From Chionis minor (taxonomy: Eukaryota > Chordata > Aves > Charadriiformes > Chionididae), in contig VZSF01017902.1 of the NCBI GenBank assembly GCA_013398295.1, positions 138,038 through 202,037 of the forward strand: a stretch of 64,000 nt of DNA. The letters are read 5' to 3'. The notes under the pieces were generated by a model. That model had not been told where the DNA came from and searched no databases. It worked only from the letters and a program-made list of their open reading frames with translations. Position numbers and translations under genes: made by a program. Numbering within the stretch: position 1 is the first letter of the stretch; every line of letters begins with the position of its first letter. This document shows positions 1-14,200 of this stretch, piece after piece.

Positions 1-3000
1 CATCTTCCTTTAACGTCATCTCTGATAATGGTTTTTTCCATATGTTAGCAGGATAGAACTGTTAAAAGACTGAGATCCGCCAAAAGATAAGCAGAGTTTT
101 TTCAAGAATGCAACAGGAAATATTTCATAAGTTTAAGGCTTTTCCCTTTTTCCAAATTTTTTTCACTATATTTTGGACACCATATAGATAGTCTCACATT
201 TGGAGCACAAACACTACTCAGTTTTCTCCTGGTACATACAGTGACATTCTGAATTAGGAAGGGAATTCTAGAACATTTTGAAATAGCTTTTAAATGTGAA
301 TGAGTCCTCAGTTTTTAAAAAATGTAGATAAGGTATTTCATGGAAATCTTTTCAACCACATGTTCATGTCCACATATCCATGTAAGTGGACAAAAAAATG
401 CAAAGTCTAACGAGGTAATAATTATCTGCCTCCAAAAGCCAAATCACAAAAAGTGAGTTTTGTGAGTTAAACAACTGCTGTTTAACAAATATCAATACTG
501 AATTCTGGATGAAGTACATATTTTTCCAGTTTAATGTATGCCATTTTGAAAGTGCTTTAAACTAAAGTGAGAAAAACCTCCCTCCTCTTTTAGAGAAGGA
601 CAATTTTTGTAAGACACTAATCGCCCCTACTATATTGATCTAACTATATCTTTCTGCTGTAGCTGAAAAAAATTCTGATGTGGGGAATCCCTATGCCACT
701 TTGTTTATGGAGTGGGAAAAAAGAGAGGATAAACTATTATATCTATTCTTAAATACTTCAGATGTCTTCAGACATCATAATAGTAGTGACCTTCATAGCA
801 TGTAGATAAACAGAGAAACAAACAAGAAATATTTTGCAGGTTTTTTGTTTCCTTTTATTCTTGCCCACATTCCTGACTTTCCTGTTCTCATTTACTGGGC
901 TAAATGTTATTAGTGCTACTTTGAAATATCAAGGGCCTTTTCATCAACTTTACTTTTCAGAGGTTCGGAAGGTTAGGCTTCTCTTGTTGCTGTATCATTT
1001 TAGAACCAGTTGATCCACCTTAATATTTTTTGTTTGGTCATTGATGATATTGTCTTGGTGCTTTCTTTAATTCTGAGGAGTATACCTATCCCAGGGTATG
1101 GATCTACATTATCATCTCCAATTCCTTTTTACATTGACCTTAGACCAGGATCTGCTCTAAATGAAAAAGGCTTCTCATTACCACTGTGTGACTGGAAAAT
1201 GGATCCCTCTGCTGCCATTGGTTTCTGTGAGAATCTTACTACAAACTAATCAGAATCAGGTTTTCATGACAAGACAAGTAAACCACGGTATATAACCCCC
1301 ACTGTAAGGTCAGCAATTCTTGAGCAAATTCTCAACTTCACTTAACTTACTGCAAAATCTCTTAGAGACTTCAGTGGGATTAGGATTTCACACTGTTTTT
1401 GGTAAAATGTTAAATATGACAGTGTCTTAAAAACATAAGACATGAAATGCCTCTTATGAAGAAAAACAGATTTTGCTGACAAGTTAATATTAACTATAAT
1501 ATTTCACTGTGACAATAATACATATTTGCAGCTTCTGACCTGTCTTATTATTTAAATTCAAGTATTTTAACATGTAGTTTTGTAGCATTTTATCAGCAGC
1601 TCTGAAACATCAATTCAGCATATCATAATAGCTTCCAGTGCTAAGTTTTGCTTTAATATGTGTTTTAGCTATGCCTGTTGATGTCAATGGGAATGGAGTG
1701 CAAGCAACCAAGTAAAAGATTTGGTCTCAATAGATACAAGAGTATAATTTAGCTTTCACTGCTTGAATTGCTCTGTGGTATTTTTATTTTCCCCCATTTT
1801 ATTAACTCATCAGACCTTCTAGATTGAATGCAGAAAAAAAGTTGTTTGCAGACTAATGAACAAGCTTTGCCAAGTATAAACTTACAGAAGAGTTACTCAT
1901 TTAACTGCTTCATATTCATAAGGAAACTATGGCCATGTTCTTATTAGCAGTCAGTTGTTCATACTTTAATAAACTACTCATCAGCGTTGATCTGAAACAC
2001 ATCTTTCCATTTTTATCCTGTCGTGCTTTGAGGAATGCTTAGTAGATAATTCTAGTCTCTTAATCACAGAGTTGTTATAACGTGCAACAGACAATCAAGA
2101 TCACCAAAGCTAGAGACAATGAGATACAATGGAACCAGCCTCTGAACTCATATAATAAAACTGTCTATGCTTACATACGGCAGTTAGGAGTTGATATATT
2201 GTGTGGATCACAGCTCTTATTATAATGAGTCTTCAGGACATGGAAAGCCATTTAGGGAGACCAGAAACGATTTTGGTGGGTGGAGATCTTGCTGTATTTG
2301 TTCATCAACATTTATATAAATAGGTTAACACAGGTAGTTTAAAAAAACCCATTTCTCTGTTGATATGAGCTTTTCTCTGTGCTTTTCTCTGTATGCTTTT
2401 ACAGATGTGAAAAAAAGAATTCTGCTAATAACACCCTTTCTGGCTGGGTCTCCATCCTTTTTAATAGTCTCAAACCAAAAGGGGTCCCATAGCTGCCATA
2501 AACCCAAATGTGGTTCTTGACTTGCAACACCATTTTTAGGTACTGCTGGTTTACAGAATTAAAGGGTAATCAGCTTTTTGTAGGCCAACATGTTTATCTG
2601 TGCTTTTCAGCAGACCAGAACTCCATATGGGTTTCTTTCATGATCTTTTATAGAGCTGTTTCTGAACTTCTCATCTTGAGATTAAAACTATAAGTTTAGC
2701 CAGACTACACTAAATAGTTGTTTTTGCCAGCTGTGTCCTGGCTAAATGGTCTATAGGACTGATATCCACTCCTTTCACTTACACTTAGTACTTCTACGTA
2801 GTTAGCATGCAGAAAATGATCTCATCAAAGGAGGTCTGACATTCCAGCAAGGCTTTCGCAAAACTTTCAAAACATGAGCATATGTTTTCCTGATACATAT
2901 TTTGTGCCAGAAAGGGTGTAATGAGTCATCACCTCCACAATATTTAATACCTCAATTAATGTAAAGCCTCTTTCAACCTTTTTGCTGCTAATAAACCTGT

Positions 3001-6000
3001 TTTATAATTTTAAATAAAATATTTATCTGATCAGCATTGCCCAAATACGCTACTTAGTCAGCAATGTGGGGGTGTTTCTCCTAGCTAGTCACTGTAAAAA
3101 CATTTATGGTGTTTAATGACCGACCATTGAAAAGTTCTATGCATCAGTTTCGTTCTTGGCATTAACATAACATGGGGTAACAACAGCAATAATTAATATG
3201 CACTAATTAAATGTAACCATTCAAAATGCTAAAAATCGTATGTGTGCTGATACTGACTTGAAATCAGTGGGAGATTTTCTCCTGAATACAGGGTCAGGGC
3301 AAAGGGAACAGGTGTTTGCTTCATGTTAACAACATCTAAGACTATCACATTATATCATAAAAACACAACACAGCAGCCTTGCAATGCAAGGCGTAATTAT
3401 TCAGTTGAAAGAAGTTCCGAATATGCTTGTAGCATTTAGTTCAGAATACGCTTCTGTTCAGCGCCAAATTGTTGATTTCCCAATATTAAATTTGTAGTCT
3501 ACCTGCTTGTAATGTCTGTCTGAAAATTAATTTCCATATCTCAATTGAGCTGGAGTCCTGAGGAGTCATTTGTTTGTTCATCATGGACAGGTTGGTGGCA
3601 AAAGAAGCCCTATATTTAAAGGTTTAGCTTGCAGAGCTCATCGTGCAATAAACCACATTTCAACTGTCCAGGGTTTAAAAGAGAAGTTTAAATAATTCAT
3701 TGCCTAATATTGCCCATTGTTCACTGTGTCCCACAGAAATATGCCTATGTAGTTATACTGATGAGACACAACCTTATGCATCTAAGTCTCTCTCTTTCAA
3801 TTTTTCACTAATGAGATGCTCAAAATGATCCATGGCTTGAATTTGGGGATTTCAGAAGAGATGTGTCTGGGATGAGAGGACATATACGTGTTTCAGGTAA
3901 CAACCTGGCATGGTCTACAGTATAAATCTTCTTTTCTGTAATATGCCCACCTTCATTTCTTTGGTGAAAATCATAGTTATTTCACAGTCTGAAAGCCTGT
4001 GTAATGAACTTCAGCATTTGGGTTGCATCTGGAACGAAATAGTCAAAAGTGCTACAGTGGTGGCTTCATTGACCCTTTTAACAAGAAGAGGACTATAAAA
4101 AGGAAAAGTAATATATGTGACATCAATATTTAATATCACCATTTCTATGGGACAAACTCTTACCTGAAGGACATGGCATTTCAGATTTTCACATTTCATT
4201 TCAATAATTACCGAACATCTTTGTATGTGAATAACAGCTATTTTCCAAAATTCATCTACACATTTCCACCAGTATTATCTTGTTTTCTGCATCATTATAT
4301 GATCTGTATGGCTGTTATTTAAAGCTATTATCTTGCTTATGCTGAAACAAAATCTTTTGCAGAATTTAGTAAACTTTTGTTTTGTATAAAATAGTTCCCC
4401 AGCATTAACTGAACTACTTTTTCTGTCTTGTTTTGAAATGCTTCTGTTTGAAAAACCTTCAAAAGTGCTGATTGCTTCTCAGGAAAACACTTATTCACTC
4501 ACTTGCAGGTTGACTTGATAAAATCTCTACTTCTTACCTCTCCATTATTGTATCAATGTTAACATACCTCTAGCCAAATTTCAAGACATTAGCTTGGGAA
4601 ATAGGTTTTGGACATTATCTACCACTGCACTGAATAGAATGAAATTCAGGGTGAGCCTTTCTCTTAAGTTTTTTTTAAGATTTCCTCTGGTATTTTCATG
4701 AGGTCAGTAAGAAGCTAGGCAAGCCTAAGGAAAAGCTGGAATTACAGAGCTTTATCCTCTTTTTTGACCTGTGCTCTGTGTGCCATAGCAATGTGCCTGT
4801 AGTTACGAATGCCCTGAAATCACAGCAATAAGTGAAAGCTGAACAGAAACAACTTTTCTGGTGCCAGGATAAATATTGTTATGAGGTAAGAAAAACTAAA
4901 GTTTTACCTTCTAGTGATGCCCTGACCTACAGTATCATGTTAGCCAACTGGATCTGTGCTGTGTAGACCACAGACTCACACAGTATTTGTTCCTCAACTG
5001 TCAGATGCAGAAAACCCAGATACTCTCTGCAGTCAGCTGATTGCAGCTACAACGATGTATGATGCATTATACAATACGGATAAAGATTTGCCCTGGAGCT
5101 TGTCAGTACAGCAATCAGATTTTGCAGTCCTAATATCTGAAGAGCAGCAGTGTCCTGTAGTATGTCAGTTTTCCTGTATTATATGGGTGGCAAGTTGAAG
5201 GAAAGATCAATGCAAATCTGACTTAGGCTGTCAACAGTATGAATTATGCTCTTTTTCCCCCTCTGCTTTCTGTCCTCACCTTTAAAATCTAGGGCATCAG
5301 TAAATTCTAAACCCTTGTTTGGACTGTGCAATGCCATATAGACGTTTTGCAAGGCCTAAAGATCTGAGGTCCATTTTCCCCTAGAAATGATCATGGTGAA
5401 GTGTTCTGTCTTTAAGCCTTGCTCTCTGTACTACCTTTAGCCATGTTGGATAGCAGACACATCATGCTCCTGTCCTTTTTAAAGACAGGTCCAAAGTTCT
5501 GTAAGAATTAACTTGTGTCCATTTCATACAGAGCGCACAAAAAATTATCTCAATTACCTGAACATTTTCCTGGACTGTTTCAGGGAAAAAGTGCACCCTA
5601 TAGGTAAGGATAAAAAAAAAAAAATGATAATTTCTGTTCAGTCAGTTAATCTGTATTAGAAATAGACAAACCCAGGCTGTTAAGAGATTCCAAGAAACTT
5701 TCATATGGTGGAGAAAAGCCGGCAGTTTTTTTACAATTCTTAAGTCTTAAGATATGTCTAAGGCAGAACAGTTAATGCTCAGGAGAAAATAAAGAACTAG
5801 GATAGCAGAGCTGAGCAGAGATTGAGAAACTAAATATTTCCGTCATCAGTCATACGTGATCCTTTCAAAACGGCACACTCCAGTGGCAGAGGGTCTTGCA
5901 CATGTCCCTGCAAACTCATATAATTAAAACTGTAAAGTTACCATTTTGAAAGTGTAATTTCTGCTTCCAAATCAGAATGACTAACTCCTGACAGCTTGTA

Positions 6001-8104
6001 TTCAGTCAGGACACACGTGCTGGCTGTGCTCAGCACGTCTGCCTCTGCTTCCAAAGGGGTTTTATGGAATTTTCAGGGTGAGTCCAGGAAGCAAGGGACA
6101 TGTTTTGTCTTGCGGCTATCAAGGCATCACATTGACCAGCTAATGTAAGATCAGCTTCCCTTTTAGGAGATGTATTTCGTAGGCTTGGTTAGGAATGGGA
6201 GGGATGAGAGAAACAGAGGATGGTGAACGGCACGAACATGAGTATGCAGGAGGTACTGAGTGTCCAAAAGAGGTTAAAGAAGGCAATTCAGACCAGTCAA
6301 TTTTGTCTGAAATAGCGATGGCAAGATGTTGAAAACAGAAGGCAGATCATACAAAAAAATCTCTAACCTCCTATGGAAAGCCCAAACAGAGGCGTCTGTA
6401 TGTCCTATAACACAGAGCAACATGACATAAAGAAGGAAAGCTCCAGTGATTTATAGGAATTTACACCTGTTGGGCATTTGGCTTGACATTAGACAAAAGT
6501 TATATTCTATGGCTTGGCTTCCTGTTGCCCCATCAAGACACCACTAGACAGTGTTGTCTGAGTTCTGGTTTTTTGCAAATTAAAAATCCTCACCCCGTGC
6601 AGGACAGATCTTTCTCAGCTGTCTTTTCCTTTCCAAGCTCCACCCTTCCTTGAGTTTCAGCATGTTTTAAGGGTAAGTGTAAACAGACATTTAAACCAGT
6701 AACAGGTGTTCCCAGAGAGGCATGTTTTTGTTTCATTCCAGGAGAATGAGGTTTGTGACCATCCGCATTTCCTTCCCTTATATGACCAGGACCTTCCAAG
6801 CAGGAAAGTTGTACTGAGCCAGTGTCAATGAGCAAAAGCAAAATTCACTAAGGGGATTCACAGCATCACCCTGGAGGTCTTTGTGGAGAATAATATTGAT
6901 GAGACAGGTCATGAAAAATATTCGCCTGACATCTGCAGCCTCCCATGTGGGCAGTGCGTGCTCTGTGCTCCAAAGGCAAATGCACGTATGAAGAGGAATA
7001 GGCTAATATTCCCCTAAACTTCCTTTCTTCTGCAGTTCTCAGCCGCAAATACACTTCTATCTGTCTCTTACTTGCGTGTACCAATACCAAGACTATAACA
7101 GGTAACTGGTACACATGAGGCCAGTTTTCCTTTCTTTGTGCCAGAACAAGCCCAAGGTCTTTATTAAAAATGGAAAGCGAGGTCAGGGGCACAGCTGAGA
7201 AAAATGTCATGACCAAATATACATTGTGTTAAATAAGGGTAAAAAAGAAGGCGTTGCCATTAAACTACTGATTCTCCTGACCTTTTAACATTTCTTTGGT
7301 TATATAATTAGAAATTTCACCTTTGATCTGAGAATAACCGTTGATCTGCAAATCCACACTTTTCACTGAAAACCCCGATATATTAATGCAAAAAACCTAT
7401 CTATTTTGAGAAATTTTTGCTTTAACCAAACTCCTCTGTCTCCCCAACCTTTTATGTAAAAATTCATGATGAGACCTTTCTTTCCATCTTTTTCCTCTAA
7501 CAGGCCTAATCCTTATGCTACTGGAACCCTTGGCCACGTTCCACCATTACCACTGACCCCAGTGTATTTTACTTTAGTCATTGGGCTTGCTGCTGAAATC
7601 CCAGTTTCTGTGCAATCACCATTAGTTTTGAACTTTCCACCTTTCCTCATCGCTTTAAAGATATTTTAGTAGCACAATAGCTATGCTCCTTTGCAGGGAA
7701 ACTAGCCTTTCTCCCTCGGTTGGTCCGAATACTTTTGGGAGTTCCTCTAAGAGATCTTCTGCAGATGTGAGCTCAGCTACTAAGAATGGCTGGGCATGGC
7801 CCCAAGTTTTCAGCTCAGCACATGACCCTTCTCAGAAAGAAGACCTCCAGTCTGTGTCCCAGGCCACATCTGTCCCGCTAGCACAAACCAGTACAAATAC
7901 GCTCTGCCAAGAGCAAATCCACTGGGACGGATTCCCATCTGTCACTGGGATACATGACTACCTTGTGTGAACTTTGGCTACTAGCCTTTGAAAACTGACT
8001 TGGTGCCTGTTTTTTACCTAAAAGCCTGACCTAACTTCTTGCTAAACATTTAGCAATCTAAATAGCTTGAAATGGAGCCCAGTTCAAATAGCTTACCAAG
8101 GCGG
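1..8104. other. Unannotated AT-rich DNA
   Basis: No gene or interspersed repeat is recognised here. The short open frames have no matching family motif, and most lack paired splice sites. Two patches read slightly more like protein: about 4973-5198, and 7697-7970, which is visibly richer in G+C and is treated as a finding. A short A-run lies near 5610-5624. The stretch is most simply read as intergenic or intronic sequence. Confidence 0.6.
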
Positions 8105-8124
8105 AAAAAAAAAAGGGGGGGGGG
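8105..8124. repeat. A10-G10 homopolymer junction
   Basis: Ten A bases are followed directly by ten G bases, then by a purine-rich tail (GGAGGAAG) to about 8138. This is a low-complexity purine tract, prone to slippage and sequencing error. No function is inferred. Confidence 0.85.
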
Positions 8125-8138
8125 AAGGAGGAAGAAAA

Positions 8139-9300
8139 TGAAATTGTGTATGCCCTTATTGTATGCACAACTTCTATTGAAGCTAATTTCTTACCATCAG
8201 ACAGCAAGGAAAAGAGAAATTTATTATGTCAGGGAAGAGAGAAGCTGGTTCTCTGCTTTGATTCAGGCCAGATCCAAACAAGTCTAGAAGTTTCCAGGAA
8301 AGCTCTTGCTGGCACTGATCTTGTGTCTTCAGGTTTTAGTGTATATGGCTCACAAAATCTTCCTCTTGTGGGGAAAGATCATGTTCTTGGGAGAATTACA
8401 ATAATCCTTGTAAAGAAAACACAGAATGTATTTTTGTTTATTTTTCCTAATGGCGCTGCTCCAGCCAGGTTTTGCGTGCTGGTAACAGATGTTTCTCGTG
8501 AGTGACCCAACATCTGGCACGAAGATCTTCTGTTGTAATTGTTATAATGAAAACACAAAAGACTGTAGCATTAGACAGCAAGAACTGCATTTTTTTTAAG
8601 TGGGTCTCCTACTTTGAAGCCATAAATGTGTACACTGGGTTTGGTCCAAAGGCTTTGGAAGTCAACAGAAATTTTCATTGATTTCAATGGTTTCGGGTCA
8701 GTCCTTTTATGAACGACCGCATCTAAATGTACAAAGACAAAAAGAAAACTACTGATCTATGTATGTATTTTTTTTCCACAAAACCAGTGATTTTTCGTGC
8801 ATTTTAATAAGAAATAACTTTGTCTTCCTTGGCGTGCAGCTTTTGTTCACAAGCGTTTTTGCTTCAAAATCATGCTAGAAAATAACACAAATCACTTCAG
8901 ACAGGCTCATTAGACAGGCAATGCAGAATTTCTGTGAGTAAAAGCAATACAAAATCAAACAAATAGTAGTCTTTTTGACACAGTTAGAAATCACAGAATG
9001 AGCTCTCTTGCAGTGTCAGATGAACCTCTCTACCGCAGAAATGAGTTTTAATGTCCCTCTTCTTAAAACAGAGATCATCTCATAAAGATGTAGGACTACA
9101 GTCAGTTCTCTCTAAACTTTAGAAGCAGGATGCCTCAGAATTTTGAGAAAAAACCCACATAATTTTGTCTTTTTTAGAGTCAAATGCTATTCTCACATGC
9201 ACTGAAGAGAACAATACCATTGCTTTCCTGCATTTATAGATTAAGTTAAAAATATGAATATAATCTCTCCAAATGTAGTTACTTTAGAGTATTTCTCTTG
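8139..9300. other. Unannotated stretch
   Basis: A 119-codon plus-strand open frame crosses 8146-8505 but has no recognisable domain and no convincing acceptor. It is not treated as a gene. Nothing else was recognised. Confidence 0.5.
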
Positions 9301-9353
9301 AGAAAGAAGAGAAGAAGGGTGGAAGAGAGAAGGAAGGAGGGGGGCAGGGGAGG
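9301..9353. repeat. Purine-rich low-complexity tract ending at an N
   Basis: A run of almost only A and G (GAAG/GGAAGG-like) ends in G-rich sequence immediately before the ambiguous base at 9354. The N beside the G-rich end suggests a base-calling or assembly problem in the repeat. Confidence 0.8.
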
Positions 9354-9354
9354 N

Positions 9355-10689
9355 TCCATACAAAGTAGTTTGACTGACAGACAGGCCATGATTCACTTTA
9401 CAAGCACTACCACACTAAAATCTTCACTAATATTAACGTGCATTTTATTCCAAAGTAAATTAACTTGAAGTTCCCATCAAAAGCTGTTACTAAAGCAAAT
9501 ATAATTGAAATGTATTAGCTCCTTATCCAGAGCTCTTCTCCTATACAATTCCATCCCTTAAGCATATTTTTTACCTTCTTTGCCTCTCAGAAGTTTTAAT
9601 GAAAAGTCTCTTAGGCACAAATAGTACATTTCCTTACCTAATATAAACACAAAAGACTTCTTGCTTTGGAAACAAATGCAGGGGAACAGCTGTGCTAATG
9701 AGCTACTCAGAGCTCCTATTGAATCTGCAGCTGCTTCTCTCTGTCCTCAGAAAACTCCTGGCTTGATTGACAGATGCAGAGATAACCACATGGAAGAGGA
9801 GACCAGATACCAGTCACAGGCTTAAATCAGAGCTGCCTTAAATCTATGAAAATTACGGTTCTTATTTTTAGCTGCTGATGTGGCAGCCATTTAGTCACAA
9901 ATCTGAAAATTCTGCCAAGTAGGTACAAAACCCTCTCCAAGAATTTGAAGACGCCTAAAATTTACCCAGGTTCAAACCAACAGGTTTGCAGTGTTGGCTT
10001 ATCAATCTTAGCAGAGGAGGTTAAAGAAGGAAAGAAGGTTTATTTACACCAATAAATTTTGCAGAAATGAGCTATAATAATTAGAAACTTTTTCCATGCT
10101 CTTTTGTTTTCTTTGTGGAACTGCTTGATATTGTGGTTTCATTAGGCAGTAATAAATAAAAAAACCATGTACTGATCGCTATCAAAACAGTGATTTTGAC
10201 CTGTTCCAGTCTGAAAGGTGCATTTGAGATGTTGGGTAAGATAACAATACTATGCGTCTCACACTTGAAGTCTGTGGTGACTGGGGAGATACAGGATGCA
10301 TCAATCTTCAAGACACTCTGGCTACATCCAGATGCCCTTCTCATATAAATTTAGCAAATCATGTACAGGAAATAGATGCCATTTGCCATAGAAAACTAGA
10401 GGTTTCAGACATTCAGGTCACACAAGTGGGATCCTAAGTAGTATTTGTATCTTTATAACAGCAGAGCATGTGGACAGGGTTTTGCTTGGCCTTTTTAGGT
10501 GCTTAGCATATATCAAATCCAAAGTGGATTAAGTTGTTTCTCCCAAAATTTAGGGTCCTAAATGCCATATTTGGTGCCCAAGGAGTTTACTGAATTGCTG
10601 TCTTAAGATATGGCTTGTTTTCTAGAAAGGCAAAAGCATTTATTTGTTTGCTTTAGCAGCTGCAGACCTATTACTCCACCCTGAAAACT
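9355..10689. other. Unannotated stretch
   Basis: AT-rich sequence with no recognised gene or repeat. The short open frames on both strands around 10081-10437 overlap each other and carry no known motif. Confidence 0.5.
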
Positions 10690-10734
10690 GTTGTTATTGT
10701 TATTATTGTTGTTGCTATTATTATTATTATTATA
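10690..10734. repeat. (TTA/TTG)n trinucleotide microsatellite
   Basis: An imperfect trinucleotide repeat, with GTT and ATT units first and purer ATT units at the right end. This is a typical vertebrate microsatellite, likely to vary in length. Confidence 0.9.
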
Positions 10735-11237
10735 CTACAAATTGGCAGATATACAGGAAGTACAATGGGTACTTGAAAACTTAGAGGCTGCAGTCTAAAC
10801 TAGGAGGAGCATTGGGAACACTTCAGAGCTGATGGGTCTGGATAACAGCCCTGCCTCCAAACCAGAGCAAGCCTTCTCCCTCTCACCTATTTTCTATAGG
10901 ATGGTTACCTGGGAGTGCTGTCTGGATGGGAGCCATCACATGCTTCCACCAGATTTCTGATTCAGGGCGTACTGAGGTGCACACCTGCAGCTTGGTTTAG
11001 ATGCAGTCAAAATTGACGTTCTGGCTAAGTTTCAGCTCTGCACTGATAGGTATCTGCCTGACCACCCATGTAGGGATCCTGTCACCAGTGGCTTACCTCA
11101 GCATTGGCACATACAGCCTTTCAGCACTGCCTGTGGGATGCGGACCTTGTTTGCCTCTGACACCTGTTTCAATTTCTCTGTCCTACATTTAAAAGAATTC
11201 AATATTTCTTTCTTCTGGCATGACTGAAAGACCCCTC

Positions 11238-11239
<2 letters not shown>
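10735..11239. other. Unannotated, locally GC-richer stretch
   Basis: Around 10780-11160 the sequence is less AT-rich than its surroundings and contains short open frames (for example 11001-11192 on plus). No domain, repeat family or good splice pair was recognised. Confidence 0.45.
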
Positions 11240-11268
<29 letters not shown>

Positions 11269-11281
11269 NTTTTTTTTTTTT
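11240..11281. repeat. Poly(T) tract with an internal N
   Basis: A T homopolymer of about 42 bases is interrupted only by an ambiguous base at 11269, so its true length is uncertain in this assembly. It could be the reversed A-tail of a minus-strand retrocopy, but no parent sequence is recognisable on its left side. Confidence 0.9.
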
Positions 11282-14200
11282 ACTTTCTCCTGATTCACAT
11301 CCCTTTTACATGAATCCTTTGATTAGTTTTATTTGTTTGAATGTTAAAGATGGTATTTTATTATTGCCTTAAGGGAAGGCAAGCTGCCAATGAACATTAA
11401 ACATGCTGTGGTCCAGTCCTTGCACAAGAAACCATCATTCGATGCTAACTAACTTAGCAATCAGGCCTGGCCTTAGAAGTTCAGTGCTTTAGGCAAGATA
11501 GGATTGTTGGTTTTTTTTAAAGTTTTCTTGCCACACACCCAGCTAAAATATTTAACAAGGTCATAGATATATATAAATATCGCTCTGTGTGTGCATGTAT
11601 CGGTATGTGATTGTCTGCAAGCGCTATGCACATGCATGCAAACAGACACACATATTATGCCACACATCTAAGTGTCTCAGACGGCTACATCATAACTGAG
11701 TTACATGCTTTTACCCATCCCACATTGCATTACTCTTTGCTTTGTTTTCCTGGATCCCTTAGGACAGGTCTTGGAAATTAAATACACATCTCAGCAACCT
11801 CAGACAACTGCCACATTTTCTTTTTCATGTAACCATAAAACATTTCTGTCTCTTCCCCAAGGACAGAACACTATCTGAAAAACTCAGTCTAGTATGCAGC
11901 TACACATCTTTATCTATACTTCATTAGTTCAAATTAAAAAAAAAACACAATTATTTTCCAGTCCTGCAGAACCAGAAATATTAGGTTTGTCCCACTATAA
12001 CAAGTATATTCTCAGTTTCAAAAGGGACATAAGGACCAGATTTTCCAAGCACATCAGTAAGTTAAATAAGCACACCTTTGTCTGTGTATGTATACCTAGA
12101 GTTAGGTAACTTTGTGGTCCAATACATTAACACTGAGTACCTATAAGATAAGGCATGCTGGGAATAAGATTTTTGGATGGCTTTCTTGGATTACAGAAGC
12201 CTGTATTTCCACTAAATTCAAAACAAGGCAGTCTTCATGTGGTCTGAATATTTCCCAGCTGTTTTTATCATGGAAATATCAAAACAATTAGACTCTAGAT
12301 TAAACTCTCAGTGATCCATTTTTACAGGTTTTATCACTTTCTGAAAGCCCTTTGCAGTCAGCTTTTTAATAACTTTAAAAGATGGAGACATTAAGCAAAA
12401 TTTGGAATCTCTAAAGAGTATCTGAGGAATAGTTTTCTACAAAATCTATCGCATATGGAGAACACAAAGCTATCTAATATGGCAGAAAGACAAGACACCG
12501 TTACTTATCCAACAAAACAAATAAATATACATAAAACATTGGGTACCTGAATACTATCTTAGAGAGAAGAGGAAAAGTAATCTCTATTAGTCATCGAGGC
12601 TGCTCATGTGCTCAAAGTAAAACAAGTGCTTAACCTCTTTATTGAGCTGCAATATTCATCTATTTTAAATGCATAATTTATATTTGACTTTACAAGAGTT
12701 TATGGATGCCTCTGCATTCAAAATCTGCATCATACACAGTCATGCCCAGATCTTAAGGGCTTGAAAATAAATACAAAATCCTTCAAAATGCAATCCAAAG
12801 ATATCTTGATATCCATTCTGGTAAAACTAGTTTATATGCTAACCTCTACACTTCCAGCTGAATATTTTCATTTCTCCTTAGACCAGTTTTCTATGACTAC
12901 AAGAAGAAAGGGAATTAATGACTCAGCTTGTATGAAACAAAAGGCAGATAGCTATTACTCTGGTTTGCATTTTAATTCTGTTAGGACTGTTTTGAAGTGC
13001 AGTGCATTTTATGTGAGTCATTTTGCTTAATAGATATTTCCACTGTTGTCTTTTTTTAAAAAAAAGTAACAAAAATATATATTATTCCTATCTTAATCTA
13101 TTTGTGCGTTCAGTGAGATGTGTCTTTATTATATTCTATGTAAATATCAATCTTCTGTTTAGGAAGGAAACTGCACTTTAATTTTAACATTTCAAATCCT
13201 CATTGCCCGAGACTTTTTGAGCTAGGGTTACAACACATCCCCTTGTTGGTAGTCTAATCCATTCAACCTCTACTTAGAGTTTTTTTGTTTTATTGATTCA
13301 GTCTCCCAGTGCCTGTAATATGATAAATATGTGGAAACTTGAAAATGGTATCTTGTTTACATGGCCATGCAGCTGCCAAAACAGCTGCCATTTCAATTTT
13401 TAAAAGGGAAACAAGGGCCTCTTATCTGATGTGGAAGAAAAATAGACCGATCCTTCCATTCATTTTTAGTGTGTCTCAAACACATTAAATAACACAGATG
13501 AGCCAACATTTAAAAAATATATCAACCCTTATGCATAATATTGAAAAATCTTTATAGAAGTTAAAATAATTCATTTTCTTATGTTAAAGCATTTTTATAT
13601 ATCAAGGTTACAAGGAACTGAAAACTGCAGAAGATGGGAGTCCATCACTCCCACCAAACTATATGATTTTTGCTCAGCAGCTATCAAAGGAAAATAAAGT
13701 TGGTGTCGATGGGTCCTAGTGGATGCTGGATTTTTCCATTAGAAGTAAATTTTGAAAAATAATAATGCTAAACTGAATGAAAAATCACAAATGTAAATTT
13801 TCTTTGGAAATATTTATTTTTAATAGTGTTATTATTATTGACAGTAAAATGGTCTAAAAGCCAAAGCACTCTAATTTATGCTCCTTTAGATAAGAAAGCA
13901 GTTGACTTATAATCAAAGAAAATAAAAAACATTTCAGTATTTTTGAAACAAAATGATTTGATAATTTGATAATTTACACAGAAAGTGTTAACAATACGAA
14001 TATATTTTCAGGAAATATTTTGCTTTTGTTGAATCAGCATTTATGAGTGCTCAGTGTCCCACAAAAGGATGCAAGACCAGAATTTTAATAGGGAAGTTCC
14101 ATCTTCTGCCGGAGTCTCTTTACTGCCATAGAACAGCAGAAGAATTACCTAATCTTTCAACTGCTAGATTTAGGATCAATGTTTGCCAAAACAAATCCAT

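Noticed and set aside
6866..7216. 116-codon minus-strand open frame
   Set aside because: No recognisable motif and no paired splice sites; length is within chance expectation for six frames of 64 kb.
11098..11298. Poly-Lys minus-strand open frame
   Set aside because: It translates the poly(T) tract that contains an N.
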